A stretch of DNA of 64,000 nucleotides from Azolla caroliniana (Eukaryota > Polypodiophyta), in NCBI GenBank assembly GCA_043228905.1, contig JBHGNT010000009.1:6510001-6574000 (forward strand), in the 5' to 3' direction. Of the stretch, positions 30,229 to 40,779 are shown in pieces. Within the stretch, counting starts at the first letter, position 1, and each line of letters starts with the position of its first letter. The position numbers were made by a program, and so were the translations under genes. The notes beneath the pieces were generated by a model, which saw nothing but the letters and a program-made list of their open reading frames with translations, did not search any database and was not told the origin of the DNA.

Positions 30229-31535
30229 GTGTCGACTCAAGAAAAAGTACTAACCAAGAAGGAATTGGTACCACTATACGTAGAATCCATAAATATGATG
30301 GAGGGTTTGGAAGACAAAGAAATCGAACAATACTTAGAGGAAAATCCAAGAATTATACCATTGTTCGAAATTGATGTAGTAGAAATCATAACTCCCTACA
30401 TCAATAATGAAAATCTTGGTACAGGGGAGCTGAACCAGCAAGAAGATCCTAAATCCCTGAAAGAATTCCAGTATCAGCAAGAAGCAATGGAACGAGAAAT
30501 GCAAGTATCTCAACGGGTGAAAACTTCAGTACTGCCGGAACTTAATTTGGCAAGAGGAGACAGTGAGCAAAAGATGATGCTCATATCTAATGATATGCCG
30601 CCAAATGACAAAACCGAATTAGTAAATCTATTACAACAATATAAAGATATGTTTGCATGGTCATTTGAAGATATGAAAGGGTTGGATCCAACGTTTTGTC
30701 AACATCAAATTCACCTTAACAAGGATGCCAAACCAATGCAGCAATGATGATACCGCCTGAATCCCAACTACACAATCCAAGTCTAGGAAGAAATCGACAA
30801 ATTGTTGAAAGTCGGATTCATCAAGCCTGTAAAAAAGGCTAGTTGGCTTAGTCCAATAGTTGTAGTGCCCAAGAAAATGGAAAATTAGCGTCTATGTCGA
30901 CTACAGAAAACTAAATTTGGCAACAGTGACAAATGCATTTCCGTTACCTTTTACAAATGGAGTCCTCAATGCGGTAGCCGGACAGGAGATCTATATAGTT
31001 TCTTGGATGGGTTTAGCGGCTACAATCATATTTGAATGCATCCAGAGGATCAACAAAAGAAGGCATTCGCCACCAAATGGGGAATTTTTGTTGTAGTAGT
31101 CATGATGTTTGGACTAAAGACGGTGTCAACAATGTTTCAGAGAATTATAGTCAAAATATTTTCAGACTACATTCCAACATTTATGCAAGTATTTCTAGAT
31201 GATTTTGTTGTTTATAGTAGAAAAATGATCATATAGAACATTTATGACTTTGTTTAGAGAAATTTCGGATGGCCCGATTAAGCTTGAGTCCAGCCAAATG
31301 TGTATTTGGGGTAACCAATGGAACATTATTGGGTCACATTGTTAGTCCAGACGGTATTGTTGTCAATCTTGACAAAGTAAAAGCTATCATTGAAGCACCA
31401 CCTCCGGACACTACTAAAGCATTAAGTAGATTTCAGGGTCAAATTCGATGGGTATGCTACTTGGCTGATGTAGCTACACCATTACACACGACGGTCCATC
31501 GAACTCCATTTCAATGGACGTCTATTGAATAGGAC
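30229..31535 (+). pseudogene. G1 reverse transcriptase (broken)
   Basis: The first frame (30229-30747) leads to the RT entry VNLLQQYKDMFAWSFEDMKG, then HQIHLNKDAKPMQQ and two TGA codons. Pieces after that give YRLNPNY, KVGFIKPVKKASWLSPIVVV, MHPEDQQKKAFATKWGIF and the catalytic FLDDFVVYS. The usual YVDD/FLDD box is present with both aspartates. Later frames carry SPAKCVFGVTNGTLLGHIVS of the connection. Stops at 30745-30750 and 31033-31035 lie at codons that fit CGA-to-TGA change. Confidence 0.85.
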
Positions 31536-31990
31536 ACTTATGATTCATTAAAACAGATGTTGTCTCAAGTTCTAGTTGTGCAACCACCGGATTGGGCAAA
31601 AGACTTTCATGTCTTTGTCAATGCCTCGGATATAGCAATTGGAAGTGCACTAATGCAATTATCAGAGCCCAATTGGTATTGACCAGTATACTACGCAAAT
31701 CGTAAGTTGTCGACAGTCGAGCGGAATTATTCAACGACCGAACGAGAGGCTCTCGGCATTATTATAGTGTAAATAAGTTTCGACACTACCTTCTGGGTCG
31801 AAAATTCACATTTCATGTTGATCATTTGGCTTTACTTTACTTAGTATCAAAGAAATCCCTAATTGGGAAATTAGCAAGATGGACGCCTCTGTTATGGGAG
31901 TTTGAGTTCGACATCGTACATTGCCCTAGAGTACAAGATGCAGTGGCAGACTATTTAAGTCAACTAGAATCAGGGGAACCGGGGGACAGA
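31530..31990 (+). pseudogene. G1 RNase H (broken)
   Basis: The sequence reads FVNASDIAIGSALMQ, a stop, PVYYANRKLSTVERNYSTTE, REALGIII, a frame change, then FHVDHLALLYLVSKKSLIGK and LARWTPLLWEFEFDIVHCPR. These are the standard RT_RNaseH_2 blocks of gypsy elements, which remove the RNA strand from the hybrid. The first Asp of the usual VDAS motif reads Asn (VNAS). Confidence 0.75.
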
Positions 31991-33409
31991 GTTCAAGATG
32001 ATTTTCCAGATGTCGAACTATTAGAAACTATTTATTCGATCGAAGTGGATGAAGAATTCGCAGATTTATGGTTCACAAAGATGATTTTGTTTCTAAGTAC
32101 GGGCTTACCGCCTAAAGGAATGTCACTAGATGAAAGGAAACAGTTGGTAGTTCGAAGTCAAAATTTTTGTCTATTGGAGGACACGTTGTATCATAAAGGA
32201 GCTGATGGAATCTGGCGGTGAGGGGTTCAACAATTCGAAAAAGAAATCATATTACGCGAAGCTCATTGTGGAATTGCTGGTGGACATTATCCATGAGAAA
32301 CAACCGCTCGGAAAATATTGAATAGTGGGTTGTGGTGGCCTACGACTATGATAGATGCGGTAAGGTATTGTCGGCAACGTGATTTATGCTAACGGATTGG
32401 TTAACCAAATGAAAAAGATTGCATGCCTCATCAACCCGTGTTACCACAAGAACCATTCTAGAAATGGAGTCTAGACTTTGTCGAACCGTTTAAGACGATA
32501 GTAGGAAAAACTGGTAATTGGTATGTTATAGTCGTCATTGACTATTGTACCAAGTGGGTCAAAGCAAAGCCTTTTCAAGATAATACAGAGACATCAACGG
32601 CCAAATTTCTATATGAATATATCTGGTGCAGATTCAACTGTCCAATAGAACTAGTAAGTGATCAAGGTACTCATTTCATTAATAAAGTAATTTATGAATT
32701 GACAAATTATTATGCATTGGTGCACAAGAAGAGTACACCTTATTACCCATAGACAAATGGATTAGTAGAATCAAGCAATAAGATGATTCAGACGATTCTA
32801 AAAACAATTGTTAATGACAATTGCACTGACTAGGATAAAAAACTACATAGTGCATTATGGGCATATCAGACGACCTACAAAACCATGATTCGATCGACTC
32901 CATTTCGAATGGCTTTCGGAATAGAGGCACTCATGCCAATAGAATTCCAGATTCCTAGTTTATGAATGCAAGTAGTAGAGTGGCTAGATGAAGAACAGTC
33001 AGAAAGAATTCGGAAAGAGCAACTTCTTACATTAGAAGAAAGCCGACTACAATATATGTGGCATTTAGAACAAAAGCAAAGGAAAACAAAAGCCTTTGTC
33101 GATCGACGTCGAGATGGGAAAGAGAAGCTCTTTGGCATCGACAAACCAATATTAGTATTTCAAACCAAAATGGAATCCATGTCGGGAAAACTACGGTGTA
33201 GATGGATTGGTCCCTATCGGATCGTCTATAACAACAATGGCACTTACCAAATAGACACATTGGTAGGAGAAATGACGCCGAAGTGGGTGAATGGTTTTCA
33301 ACTAAAACCATATCAGGGGCCGACACCGACTAAACCATTTCTATCGGAGGCAATTCCAAATACTGCAGGTAGTCGACCGACTAGCCTAATTATGGTCAAA
33401 AGACCATAA
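31826..33409 (+). pseudogene. G1 integrase (broken)
   Basis: Frames 31826-32221 and 32966-33409, with stop-interrupted sequence between them, give the zinc-binding entry (LREAHCGIAGGHYP, with the WWPT helix), the core (SLDFVEPFKTIVGKTGNWY, ELVSDQGTHF, STPYYP-stop-TNGLVESSN, SALWAYQTTYKT, STPFRMAFG) and the C-terminal part (KLRCRWIGPYRIVYNNNGTY). The D, D and E of the triad can be read. Stops at 32390, 32402, 32459 and 32750 each fit a C-to-T change at a glutamine codon. Confidence 0.82.
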
Positions 33410-33840
33410 TCAATTAAAAGGGGCTATGTTTGTAAATATTATTATTATTAAAATAAAAATAAAAAATAAAAAAAGGAAAGAAAAGAAAGAAAAAGGGAAT
33501 AAAAAACAAATCTTGGCATAAGTGTTTCTTGGCACTATCATTTTCAAATTATTTATAGAGGTGCACGATGATTGATTGAAATCATTTTGAGGAGTGGCTC
33601 TTAAAGGACGTCATTAATAGGAGATTCTATTTGACATTGTTCCATCTCGAGTTATGGACTACTCTTTTACAAAAACTCTTTCTTTCTGTTTTCTTGACAC
33701 AGAACAACATAGAGAAGCAAGAATTCACCAAGAAGCGCAATAGAGCGAAGCAAAGAATAGAAAAGCACTGATGAGTGAAACGATCAACAGGCAAGCACAC
33801 AGAGAGTTTCAGCGATCTAATTTCTGCAAAGACGACCATA
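33410..33840. other. A-rich spacer between G1 integrase and extra ORF
   Basis: A purine-rich AATTAAAAGGGGC is followed by a long A-rich run (33437-33510). It could be an ancestral polypurine tract or an untranslated leader of the extra ORF. No ORF is recognisable on the plus strand. Confidence 0.4.
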
Positions 33841-35421
33841 TCTTCTCCATCGACGAAGAATCAATAGACGACATGCCGATCCAAGTCTTTGAACATCTCA
33901 AAAAATAGTTGCAGACAAACGGTTTGAATGTTATATACACGTAGCACAACCCCATCCATAAGCGAATGAAGTAATTAAATAGATCAACATCGATAAAGTC
34001 ACCAACAAACAAGTACGCCGATTTTTAAATCTCAAGAATGAAGGCTACAATGAAATGGATGCATATTTTGGTGAGTAGTCTCCTTCGGCAAAAGCATACA
34101 GAACACAATGAGGTAAAGATATTTTCTTTCATGATGTTGCAAAATTTCTATTGGAAGTGGCTTGTGTAAGCCCAAGATCTTACTGCATGCCCAAGCAAAG
34201 GGCATGACTCATTATAGCAATGTATGAGGGATAGAAAATCGACTGGGGGTATGTTACTAGAATTGTGCTTCGAGAACAGTTGCATGGAGTAAGGAAGGGA
34301 AAACCCATGAAGCCCATTTTTGCACAATGGTTAACTATATTATACCCAACGCCAATAGACACTAAGGGACATAAGACCCCAAAAAGGGGAAAGGGGAAAT
34401 CATCACGGGCATTGCCACAACAGTTGACACGAAGAAAAATATTGACACGGCCACAAGAAGAGTGGCAATAAAGTCACGTAGCACCAGAACAACCGACAAC
34501 TGAAGAAGTAAGGGTCTAGCCCCCACCACCCATAGATGAAGAACAAGGTCTCTGTATGCAATAGGAATCCAATAGGCCACATGAAGAAACGATGGCACCC
34601 TCACCAACACATCATAAAGAAAAGAGTTGGTTAGCTTCGCAACAAGCCAACACAAAACAACAAGAGTAGGAAATAGGCCGACCAAGGAAAAAGACAAAAT
34701 TTGTAAGCAAGCGACCGGCCAACAACAACAGGGAGAAGGAACAACCACTATCGAACCAGTCGGCTATGTTCCGTGGGGCACGATGGAAAAAGGCAAGGCA
34801 TCAGAAATATGTTTGAAATTCTCTGAATGAGGTATTAGCTATACGCAACGTACCACCCGCAACTCGTGAAATAGCGGTCATATTACGTTTTGGTACATCC
34901 TACGAGCTTGTGGACAGGTTAGCTAAATGCCTACAGTTCGCTTCTGATCAATTGGTATAGGAACACAAGGATCGGGAGATGATCCAACACACACTGTTGG
35001 GAGAAATAGAGCCAGAGCAAGAGCGGGAGTTGCAAAGACTCAGCTGGCAATGAGATGTCAGGAATATAGGTATGGCGATTCAAATTCCTACTATGAATAC
35101 AACTTTGGTCGAAGTCCATCAAGAACTAGCTAAAACAACTCCACAAGCAAAAGAGATAGCCGAAGTCTGCAAATGTATGAGACATGCGTCGGAACATATG
35201 CACAAAGAGTGGTCGGCAGTCAAGCAAGCCAATGAGAAATTAATGTCCCAATTGCAACAAGCAAATTCGAAGTTGCAACTAGTGGAGGAGCATCTTCAAA
35301 TGTACGAACAAAAGATCCTGCATGTGCCTGACAAACGGCTATGGGAACAGTTACAAGAAAAAGATGTTATACTTGAACATGCTAATAAAAGAATAAAAGA
35401 AGCGGACATCAAAGTCCACAT
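33841..35421 (+). pseudogene. G1 extra ORF, N-terminal and coiled-coil part
   Basis: Stop-interrupted plus-strand frames give FLNLKNEGYNEMDAYFGE, VAKFLLEVACVSPRSYCMPK, VLREQLHGVRKGKPMKPIFA and QWLTILYPTPID. A Lys/Arg/Pro/Gln-rich middle follows, then a long heptad-like helix (35072-35421) rich in Gln, Glu, Leu and Ala. I recognise no defined function. Its place after integrase fits the additional ORFs of some Tat-type plant gypsy elements. The last codons before copia C read EADIKVH, and the frame resumes on the far side of C as IIQD. Confidence 0.55.
35417..35421. other. Target-site duplication of copia C, left copy
   Basis: CACAT, repeated exactly at 49889-49893 after the 3' LTR. Confidence 0.95.
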
Positions 35422-35509
35422 TGTTGAGAAGCAAGCTCAACATGGTATGTGATGCTTATTAGGAAATAAGCTATAGTAGCTATTTAGCTACTTGTGAACA
35501 TAAAGGAGA
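35422..35509 (+). repeat. Copia C 5' LTR, first 88 bp
   Basis: It begins TGTTGAGAAGCAAGCTCAAC and matches 49421-49508 with a single difference. It is cut by copia D; the last five bases (GGAGA) are the left copy of D's target duplication. Confidence 0.95.
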
Positions 35510-36097
35510 TGTTGGGTATTGACGCTTTCAAAACCTTCTTCACTCGGCCACAACCGAGGAAACACGGATCAATGCAGCAGTAAATAGAAAACACAGAGAG
35601 AGACTCGAATGCACAGGGTTTATCGTGGAAAACCCTAGACGGGAAAAACCACGGGAGTGCAAGACTCCAACTATCAGTATACGCAGTGAATGTACAATGG
35701 CGAGCTGCAAGGCGACGACCTTGAGCTCGCTGTCCTCGCCACAGGCGGCGGTATTACACAGAGGCGTCGACCTCTTCCTTTCTCTCTCTCTCACTCTAAG
35801 TGGAAAACAGAGAAATGAGCAACAACAAAACTGTTTGCCCTAAGTCATATTTATACACATATGACTTTCGGGCTATTTACAAATATAGCCTCAAGGGCCC
35901 TTGGCAAACATATTCACAAATATGTCCCCGCATCCGGATCTCTCTCCGGGGTACATTCGTCATCCGGCTCCGTAGCCGGGGTCTTCATCATCCGGATCCG
36001 TAGCCGGGTACTCTTCATCCTCCGGTTCCGTAACCGCAACCGGGCTTGCCGTCATTCATCTCCGGACATCCCATCCGGAGGGACCGAAATCCAAACA
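35510..36097 (-). repeat. Copia D 3' LTR (588 bp)
   Basis: On the minus strand it starts TGTTTGGATTTCGGTCCCTC and ends CAATACCCAACA. Compared with the other LTR it keeps 25 extra bases around 36022-36046. It includes a TATA-like TATAAATATGAC on the minus strand near 35846-35857. Confidence 0.96.
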
Positions 36098-36112
36098 AAC
36101 TCCCCCTTCACT
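36098..36112 (-). other. Copia D polypurine tract
   Basis: Minus-strand GTGAAGGGGGAGTT lies immediately before the 3' LTR start TGTTTGG. Confidence 0.8.
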
Positions 36113-39100
36113 TCGGCATGGGATGTCTCTCCAATCCGATCCTCTTCCGGCATGCTTCCAGCTTGTCGGGCGTGAGCACTTTGGTCAGCATATCTGACCC
36201 GTTCTCGTCCGTGTGGATCTTCGTCAGCACGAACTCCTGGTCTTCTATCCTTTCCCGGATCCAGTGATATCTTCGCTGGATGTGCTTCGTCCGGGAGTGA
36301 TAGGCCGCGTTCTTCGCAAGGTGGATGGCACTCTGACTGTCGCAGTAGAGTCGGTACTCCTCCTGCCGGATACCGAGCTCTCTAATGAAGTCCTTCATCC
36401 ATATTATTTCCTTGCCGGCTTCAACAGCCGCCATGTACTCCGCCTCCGTGGTTGACAATGCAACCGTCTTCTGCAACCTCGACTGCCACGAAACGGCTCC
36501 CCCTGCATATGTCATTACATACCCAGATGTAGACCGGCTGGTATCCGCATCAGCCGACATGTCCGAATCGGTAAATCCATCGAGTTCGGGCTTACCAGAG
36601 CCGAATCGGAGGCACAGGTTCGAAGTGCCCTTTAAGTATCGGAGTATCCATTTGACCGCGTTCCAGTGCTCCTTGCCGGGATTACTCATATACCGGCTCA
36701 CCACTCCGACTGCGTATCCAATGTCCGGTCTTGTACACACCATTGCGTACATCAAGCTTCCGACGGCAGAGGCATATCGTACTTTCATCATGGCCTCCTT
36801 CTCAGCCTTTGTCTTGGGGCTTTGCTTGCTGGACAACTTGCAGTTTGCCGAGAGGGTTGACCCGACCGGTCTTGCTTCCGACATGTTGAACCGGTGAAGC
36901 ACCTTTGTCACGTACTTCTCCTGTGACAGCCACAACTGCTTCTTCTTCCGATCCCGGATGATGTGCATCCCTAGTATTTGCCTCGCCGGACCCAGGTCCT
37001 TCATTGAGAAGGTTCGGTGAAGCGCTTTCTTCAGCATCCGTATCTTGACCTGGTCCCGTCCGACGATCAACATGTCGTCCACGTACAGGAGGAGTATTAG
37101 AAAGTCTCCTCCTTCGAACTTCTTCACAAACACGCAGTGATCGGTCTGCGTTTTGTGGTACCCTTCGTCGGTCATGAAAGAGTCGAACTTCCGGTACCAT
37201 TGCCGGGGAGCCTGCTTCAGTCCGTAAAGGCTCTTCTTCAACCGGCATACCAGGTGCTCCTTCCCTTTCTTCTCGAATCCTTCCGGTTGATGCATGTAGA
37301 TCTCTTCTTCGAGGTCACCGTGAAGGAATGCCGTCTTCACGTCCATCTGTTCTACCTCGAGGTCCATGCTTGCCGCTATGCTCAACACCGTCCGGATGGA
37401 GGTCATCTTCACTACCGGGGCAAATATCTCGTCGAAGTCGACGCCCTTCTTCTGCTGGAACCCCTTCACCACGATCTTGGCTTTGTATCTCGGGGGGTTT
37501 CCGGCATCTCCCGGTTTCAGCTTGAACACCCACTTGTTTCGAAGTGCCCGCTTTCCTTTCGGCAACTCCACAAGTTCATATGTGTGGTTCTCATGCAGGG
37601 AATCCATCTCCTCCTGCATGGCACTTAACCACCTGCGGCTATGGGTGTCAAGCTTTGCTTCTTCAAAACTCTCCGGCTCCCCCTCGTCGGTTAGCAGCAC
37701 GTGCTCTGGTTCCGGAAATCTCCAGGGGGCCCTTCTCTCTCTTAGAGGATATCTCCGTTCCGGAGCTTCGGTAACCGGCTCCTCCGTTTCCTCTTCATCC
37801 GAATCCATTTCGGGATCGGGGCCGGTTCCGGTATCAGTTTCATCTTCCTCGGCCGGATCTGTTTCTTCACCGTCTTCGGCCGGATCCTCGAGTGCTAACC
37901 GGTCCCTTGCCGGTCGGGACTGCTCCTTGTAGAGTTGATCCTCACCGGTCGACTTGGAGCTCTTCATCTTCTTCTCCGACTCCCAGTCGGCGAGTGTCTT
38001 GTCCTCCATGAAGATGATATCACGACTCCGGAATATCTTTTTGTCGACCGGGTCCCATACTCGGTAGCCGAACTCGTCATCGCCGTAACCGAGGAATATG
38101 CATGGCCGGGTCTTTGGATCTAGCTTTCCTCTCCGGTCCTTTGCCACATGCACATATGCGAGACACCCGAACACCTTCAGATGCCGGTAGGATACTTCCC
38201 TACCAGTCCACACTCTCTGCGGCGTGTCTCCGTCCAAAGGTACTGAGGGTGATCTGTTTATCACGTATGTCGCCGTCGACATTGCCTCAGCCCAAAACCC
38301 CTTGGGTAATTTCGCATGCGCCAGCATACTCCGGACCCTCTCCATTATGGTCCGGTTCATCCTCTCGGCCAGCCCGTTCAGTTCCGGCGTCTTCGGCACA
38401 GTAAACTCGAGCCGGATTCCCTTCGAGCGACAGTACTCCTCGAACTGCCCCCGGTATTCCCCTCCGTTATCTGCTCGTATCGCTTTCAGCTTCTTGCCGG
38501 ATTCCCTTTCCACTCTCGCGTGGAGTTCTTTGAAGACGCACAACACTTGGTTCTTTGTCTTCAACGGTGCCGTCCACAGCTTCCGGCTGTGGTCATCAAT
38601 GAATGTCACGAAGTACTGGGCTCCACCATGTGACTTCGTTTCTACTTGACACACGTCAGTGTGCACCAACTCCAATGGTGCGCTACGTCTCGTCGGTGGC
38701 CTTGAGTGGAAGGAGGTTCGGTTCTGCTTACCGGCCAGGCAATCGGTGCACTTCTCCAGGTGCACGTGCTTCACTGGAATAAGGTTGTCTTCTGCAAGCC
38801 TCTTCATCCCCTTCTCACTCATGTGGCACAGTCTCTTGTGCCACAGCTCAACCGCAGTGTCGGCTGCCACGTTCAACTCCTCCGGACACAACCAGGCACT
38901 CATAAGGTACAGTGTGTTGACTTTCCGGGCCCGAGTCACTATCAGGCTCCCCTTGCTGAACTTCATTACGCCGTTCCGGATGCTACCTGTGTAGCCTTCA
39001 TCGTCTAGCCTCCCGGCCGAAATCAGGTTCAATCGAACCTCCGGAACGTGTCGGACATCCTTCAGCAACATTTTGCATCCGGTCGAGGTTGTCAACCACA

Positions 39101-39467
39101 CATCTCCTATGCCGGCAATCCGGCACGTACCTTCATTTCCCATCCGAACACAGCCATGCTCACCGACTGTGTAGGATGAGAAGTATCTTCTTTCCGGGGT
39201 CAGGTGGAACGACGCTCCGGAATCGACCACCCAGGTAGTCTCATCGCCGGCAATGTTTAGTTCACCTTCTTCGGTGATGAGCATGATCTCCTCTTCACTT
39301 GCCGCGAGTGCCGTCGTTCCTTTCCGGTCCTGCCCTCGCCGATCCGAACCATTCCGGTCCGTGGCTCCCCGGTAAGCACCGTTCCGTTCCGAAGACTTCT
39401 TCGAATCGGTGTCGTCGGCTCCGTTGTCTTTTCGGTAATGCCGACAATTCTTTCGGAAGTGCCCGGC
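36108..39467 (-). CDS. pol: Copia D pol: protease, integrase, RT, RNase H
   Basis: An unbroken frame of about 1,120 codons. It starts inside the zinc knuckle (AGHFRKNC), then the protease TTWVVDSGASFHLTP (Asp at about residue 88), pre-integrase ELWHKRLCHMSEKGMKRL, integrase core (FVTFIDDHSRKLW, IRADNGGEYRG, LNGLAERMNRTIM), RT (MDVKTAFLHGDLEEEIYM, LLLYVDDMLIVG) and RNase H (FTDSDMSADADTSRSTSGY, LSTTEAEYMAAVEAG, YCDSQSAIHLAKN, HSRTKHI). It ends LERHPMPK next to the polypurine tract. All expected catalytic residues are visible. It is joined to gag except for a one-base gap near 39468. Confidence 0.96.
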   Translation of the reverse strand, partial: AGHFRKNCRHYRKDNGADDTDSKKSSERNGAYRGATDRNGSDRRGQDRKGTTALAASEEEIMLITEEGELNIAGDETTWVVDSGASFHLTPERRYFSSYTVGEHGCVRMGNEGTCRIAGIGDVWLTTSTGCKMLLKDVRHVPEVRLNLISAGRLDDEGYTGSIRNGVMKFSKGSLIVTRARKVNTLYLMSAWLCPEELNVAADTAVELWHKRLCHMSEKGMKRLAEDNLIPVKHVHLEKCTDCLAGKQNRTSFHSRPPTRRSAPLELVHTDVCQVETKSHGGAQYFVTFIDDHSRKLWTAPLKTKNQVLCVFKELHARVERESGKKLKAIRADNGGEYRGQFEEYCRSKGIRLEFTVPKTPELNGLAERMNRTIMERVRSMLAHAKLPKGFWAEAMSTATYVINRSPSVPLDGDTPQRVWTGREVSYRHLKVFGCLAYVHVAKDRRGKLDPKTRPCIFLGYGDDEFGYRVWDPVDKKIFRSRDIIFMEDKTLADWESEKKMKSSKSTGEDQLYKEQSRPARDRLALEDPAEDGEETDPAEEDETDTGTGPDPEMDSDEEETEEPVTEAPERRYPLRERRAPWRFPEPEHVLLTDEGEPESFEEAKLDTHSRRWLSAMQEEMDSLHENHTYELVELPKGKRALRNKWVFKLKPGDAGNPPRYKAKIVVKGFQQKKGVDFDEIFAPVVKMTSIRTVLSIAASMDLEVEQMDVKTAFLHGDLEEEIYMHQPEGFEKKGKEHLVCRLKKSLYGLKQAPRQWYRKFDSFMTDEGYHKTQTDHCVFVKKFEGGDFLILLLYVDDMLIVGRDQVKIRMLKKALHRTFSMKDLGPARQILGMHIIRDRKKKQLWLSQEKYVTKVLHRFNMSEARPVGSTLSANCKLSSKQSPKTKAEKEAMMKVRYASAVGSLMYAMVCTRPDIGYAVGVVSRYMSNPGKEHWNAVKWILRYLKGTSNLCLRFGSGKPELDGFTDSDMSADADTSRSTSGYVMTYAGGAVSWQSRLQKTVALSTTEAEYMAAVEAGKEIIWMKDFIRELGIRQEEYRLYCDSQSAIHLAKNAAYHSRTKHIQRRYHWIRERIEDQEFVLTKIHTDENGSDMLTKVLTPDKLEACRKRIGLERHPMPK

Positions 39468-40180
39468 TTCCCACAGTGGAAGCATGTGGGCCTTCCTCTT
39501 GACTGCGACCGGGTCCCCGACTTCTCCCGTCTTTGCGGACTCCGGTTCCGTTGTCTTCCCCGATCCGATTCGGTAAGCAGCATCTTCGGATCGGAGGCCG
39601 GTTCTTTATCTCTCCGACGCGCTTCTTCGTTCAAAATGCTTGTCTTTACCGTTTGTAGGGACAAGTTATCTTCGGTGCAGGAGGAGCTGAGAGTCACCAC
39701 CAAGTTCTCCCAGCTTTCCGGCAATGTACGCATCAGGATGATGGCTTGCATTGCATCCTCCAACGGGAACTTGATCGCCGCAAGCTGGTTCACGAATCCC
39801 ATGAACGTGCTTACGTGTTCCACCATACTCTCGCCGTCCCGGTACTTGAGGTTCACTATCTTCCTCATCAGGGAGGTCCGGTTCAACACATTCTTCCTCT
39901 CGTAGAGGCCCGACAGCTTCCGCCACATCTCATATGCGTTGGTGTCGTTCGCCACATGTTGTAGAACGCTCACGTCGACGTATTGCCGAATGGTTGCAAC
40001 GGCTTTCCGGTTCAGAAGCCTCCATTCCGTCTCAAGTGCCCCCTTGGGTATTTCCGACCTGTCGATCGGTTCATACAGGTCCCGAACAATGAGCAGATCC
40101 TCCATCTTTATCTTCCAGTCGGCGTAGTTCTGCGCAATCAGCACCATCATCCCCGGCTGCCCGCTGTTGCCGCCTTCCAT
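39257..40180 (-). CDS. gag: Copia D gag (runs out of frame at the zinc knuckle)
   Basis: The ATG at 40180 starts MEGGNSGQPGMMVLIAQNY; the open frame reaches up to the primer site but without another ATG. The Retrotran_gag_2/UBN2 region follows: DWKIKMEDLLIVRDLYEPI, YEMWRKLSGLYERKNVLNR, SMVEHVSTFMGFVNQLAAIK, ILMRTLPESWENLVVTLSSS. The knuckle starts CFHCGKPG and then shifts; the second half AGHFRKNC is in the pol frame. In the relative copia F the knuckle is in one frame, so this is a one-base loss. Sequence after about 39468 is an out-of-frame tail. Confidence 0.92.
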   Translation of the reverse strand: MEGGNSGQPGMMVLIAQNYADWKIKMEDLLIVRDLYEPIDRSEIPKGALETEWRLLNRKAVATIRQYVDVSVLQHVANDTNAYEMWRKLSGLYERKNVLNRTSLMRKIVNLKYRDGESMVEHVSTFMGFVNQLAAIKFPLEDAMQAIILMRTLPESWENLVVTLSSSCTEDNLSLQTVKTSILNEEARRRDKEPASDPKMLLTESDRGRQRNRSPQRREKSGTRSQSRGRPTCFHCGKPGTSERIVGITEKTTEPTTPIRRSLRNGTVLTGEPRTGMVRIGEGRTGKERRHSRQVKRRSCSSPKKVN

Positions 40181-40197
40181 TTTCTGCACTGCAGTCG

Positions 40198-40209
40198 CTC
40201 TGATACCAG
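40198..40209 (-). other. Copia D primer-binding site
   Basis: Minus-strand TGGTATCAGAGC starts two or three bases inside the 5' LTR end (...CCCAACA ATC). It is complementary to initiator-Met tRNA. Confidence 0.9.
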
Positions 40210-40211
40210 AT

Positions 40212-40774
40212 TGTTGGGTATTGACGCTTTCGAAACCTTCTTCTCTCGGCCACAACCGAGGAAACACGGATCAATGCAGCAGTAAATAGAAAACACAGAG
40301 AGAGACTCGAATGCACAGGGTTTATCGTGGAAAACCCTAGACGGGAAAAACCACGGGAGTGCAAGACTCCAACTATCAGTATACGCAGTGAATGTACAAT
40401 GGCGAGCTGCAAGGCGACGACCTTGAGCTCGCTGTCCTCGCCACAGGCGGCGGTATTACACAGAGGCGTCGACCTCTTCCTTTCTCTCTCTCTCACTCTA
40501 AATGGAAAACAGAGAAATGAGCAACAACAAAACTGTTTGCCCTAAGTCATATTTATACACATATGACTTTCGGGCTATTTACAAATATAGCCTCAAGGGC
40601 CCTTGGCAAACATATTCACAAATATGTCCCCGCATCCGGATCTCTCTCCGGGGTACATTCGTCATCCGGCTCCGTAGCCGGGGTCTTCATCATCCGGATC
40701 CGTAGCCGGGTACTCTTCATCCTTGCCGTCATTCATCTCCGGACATCCCATCCGGAGGGACCGAAATCCAAACA
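40212..40774 (-). repeat. Copia D 5' LTR (563 bp)
   Basis: Direct repeat of the 3' LTR, lacking 25 bp of a CCGGTTCCGTAACCGCAACC-type stretch. On the minus strand it carries TATAAATA (plus 40550-40557), the likely core promoter of the element. Confidence 0.96.
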
Positions 40775-40779
40775 GGAGA

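Larger units (their letters stand above)
29107..35421 (+). mobile_element. Gypsy G1, left part (leader, pol, extra ORF start)
   Basis: After the primer site and a leader, gag is largely missing. Then follow a retropepsin, RT, RNase H and integrase in gypsy order, then an A-rich stretch and a long coiled-coil frame on the same strand. Copia C cuts that frame at 35421, and the rest is at 49889-51003. The many stops show it is the oldest large element here. The layout (an additional ORF after integrase) resembles Tat/Athila-type plant gypsy elements. Confidence 0.75.
35510..40774 (-). mobile_element. Copia D: young, nearly intact Ty1/copia element
   Basis: The 5,265-bp element on the minus strand has LTRs of 588 and 563 bp that differ by about three substitutions and one 25-bp gap. 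It is flanked by GGAGA on both sides (35505-35509, 40775-40779). Primer site, gag, protease, integrase, RT, RNase H and polypurine tract are all in place. The only coding lesion I see is one missing base in the zinc knuckle. It is close kin of copia F, which shares the LTR and polyprotein. Confidence 0.96.

Noticed and set aside
35421-35452. End of the 126-codon coiled-coil ORF (VEKQAQHGM)
   Set aside because: These codons lie in the copia C LTR; the true continuation is at 49889.
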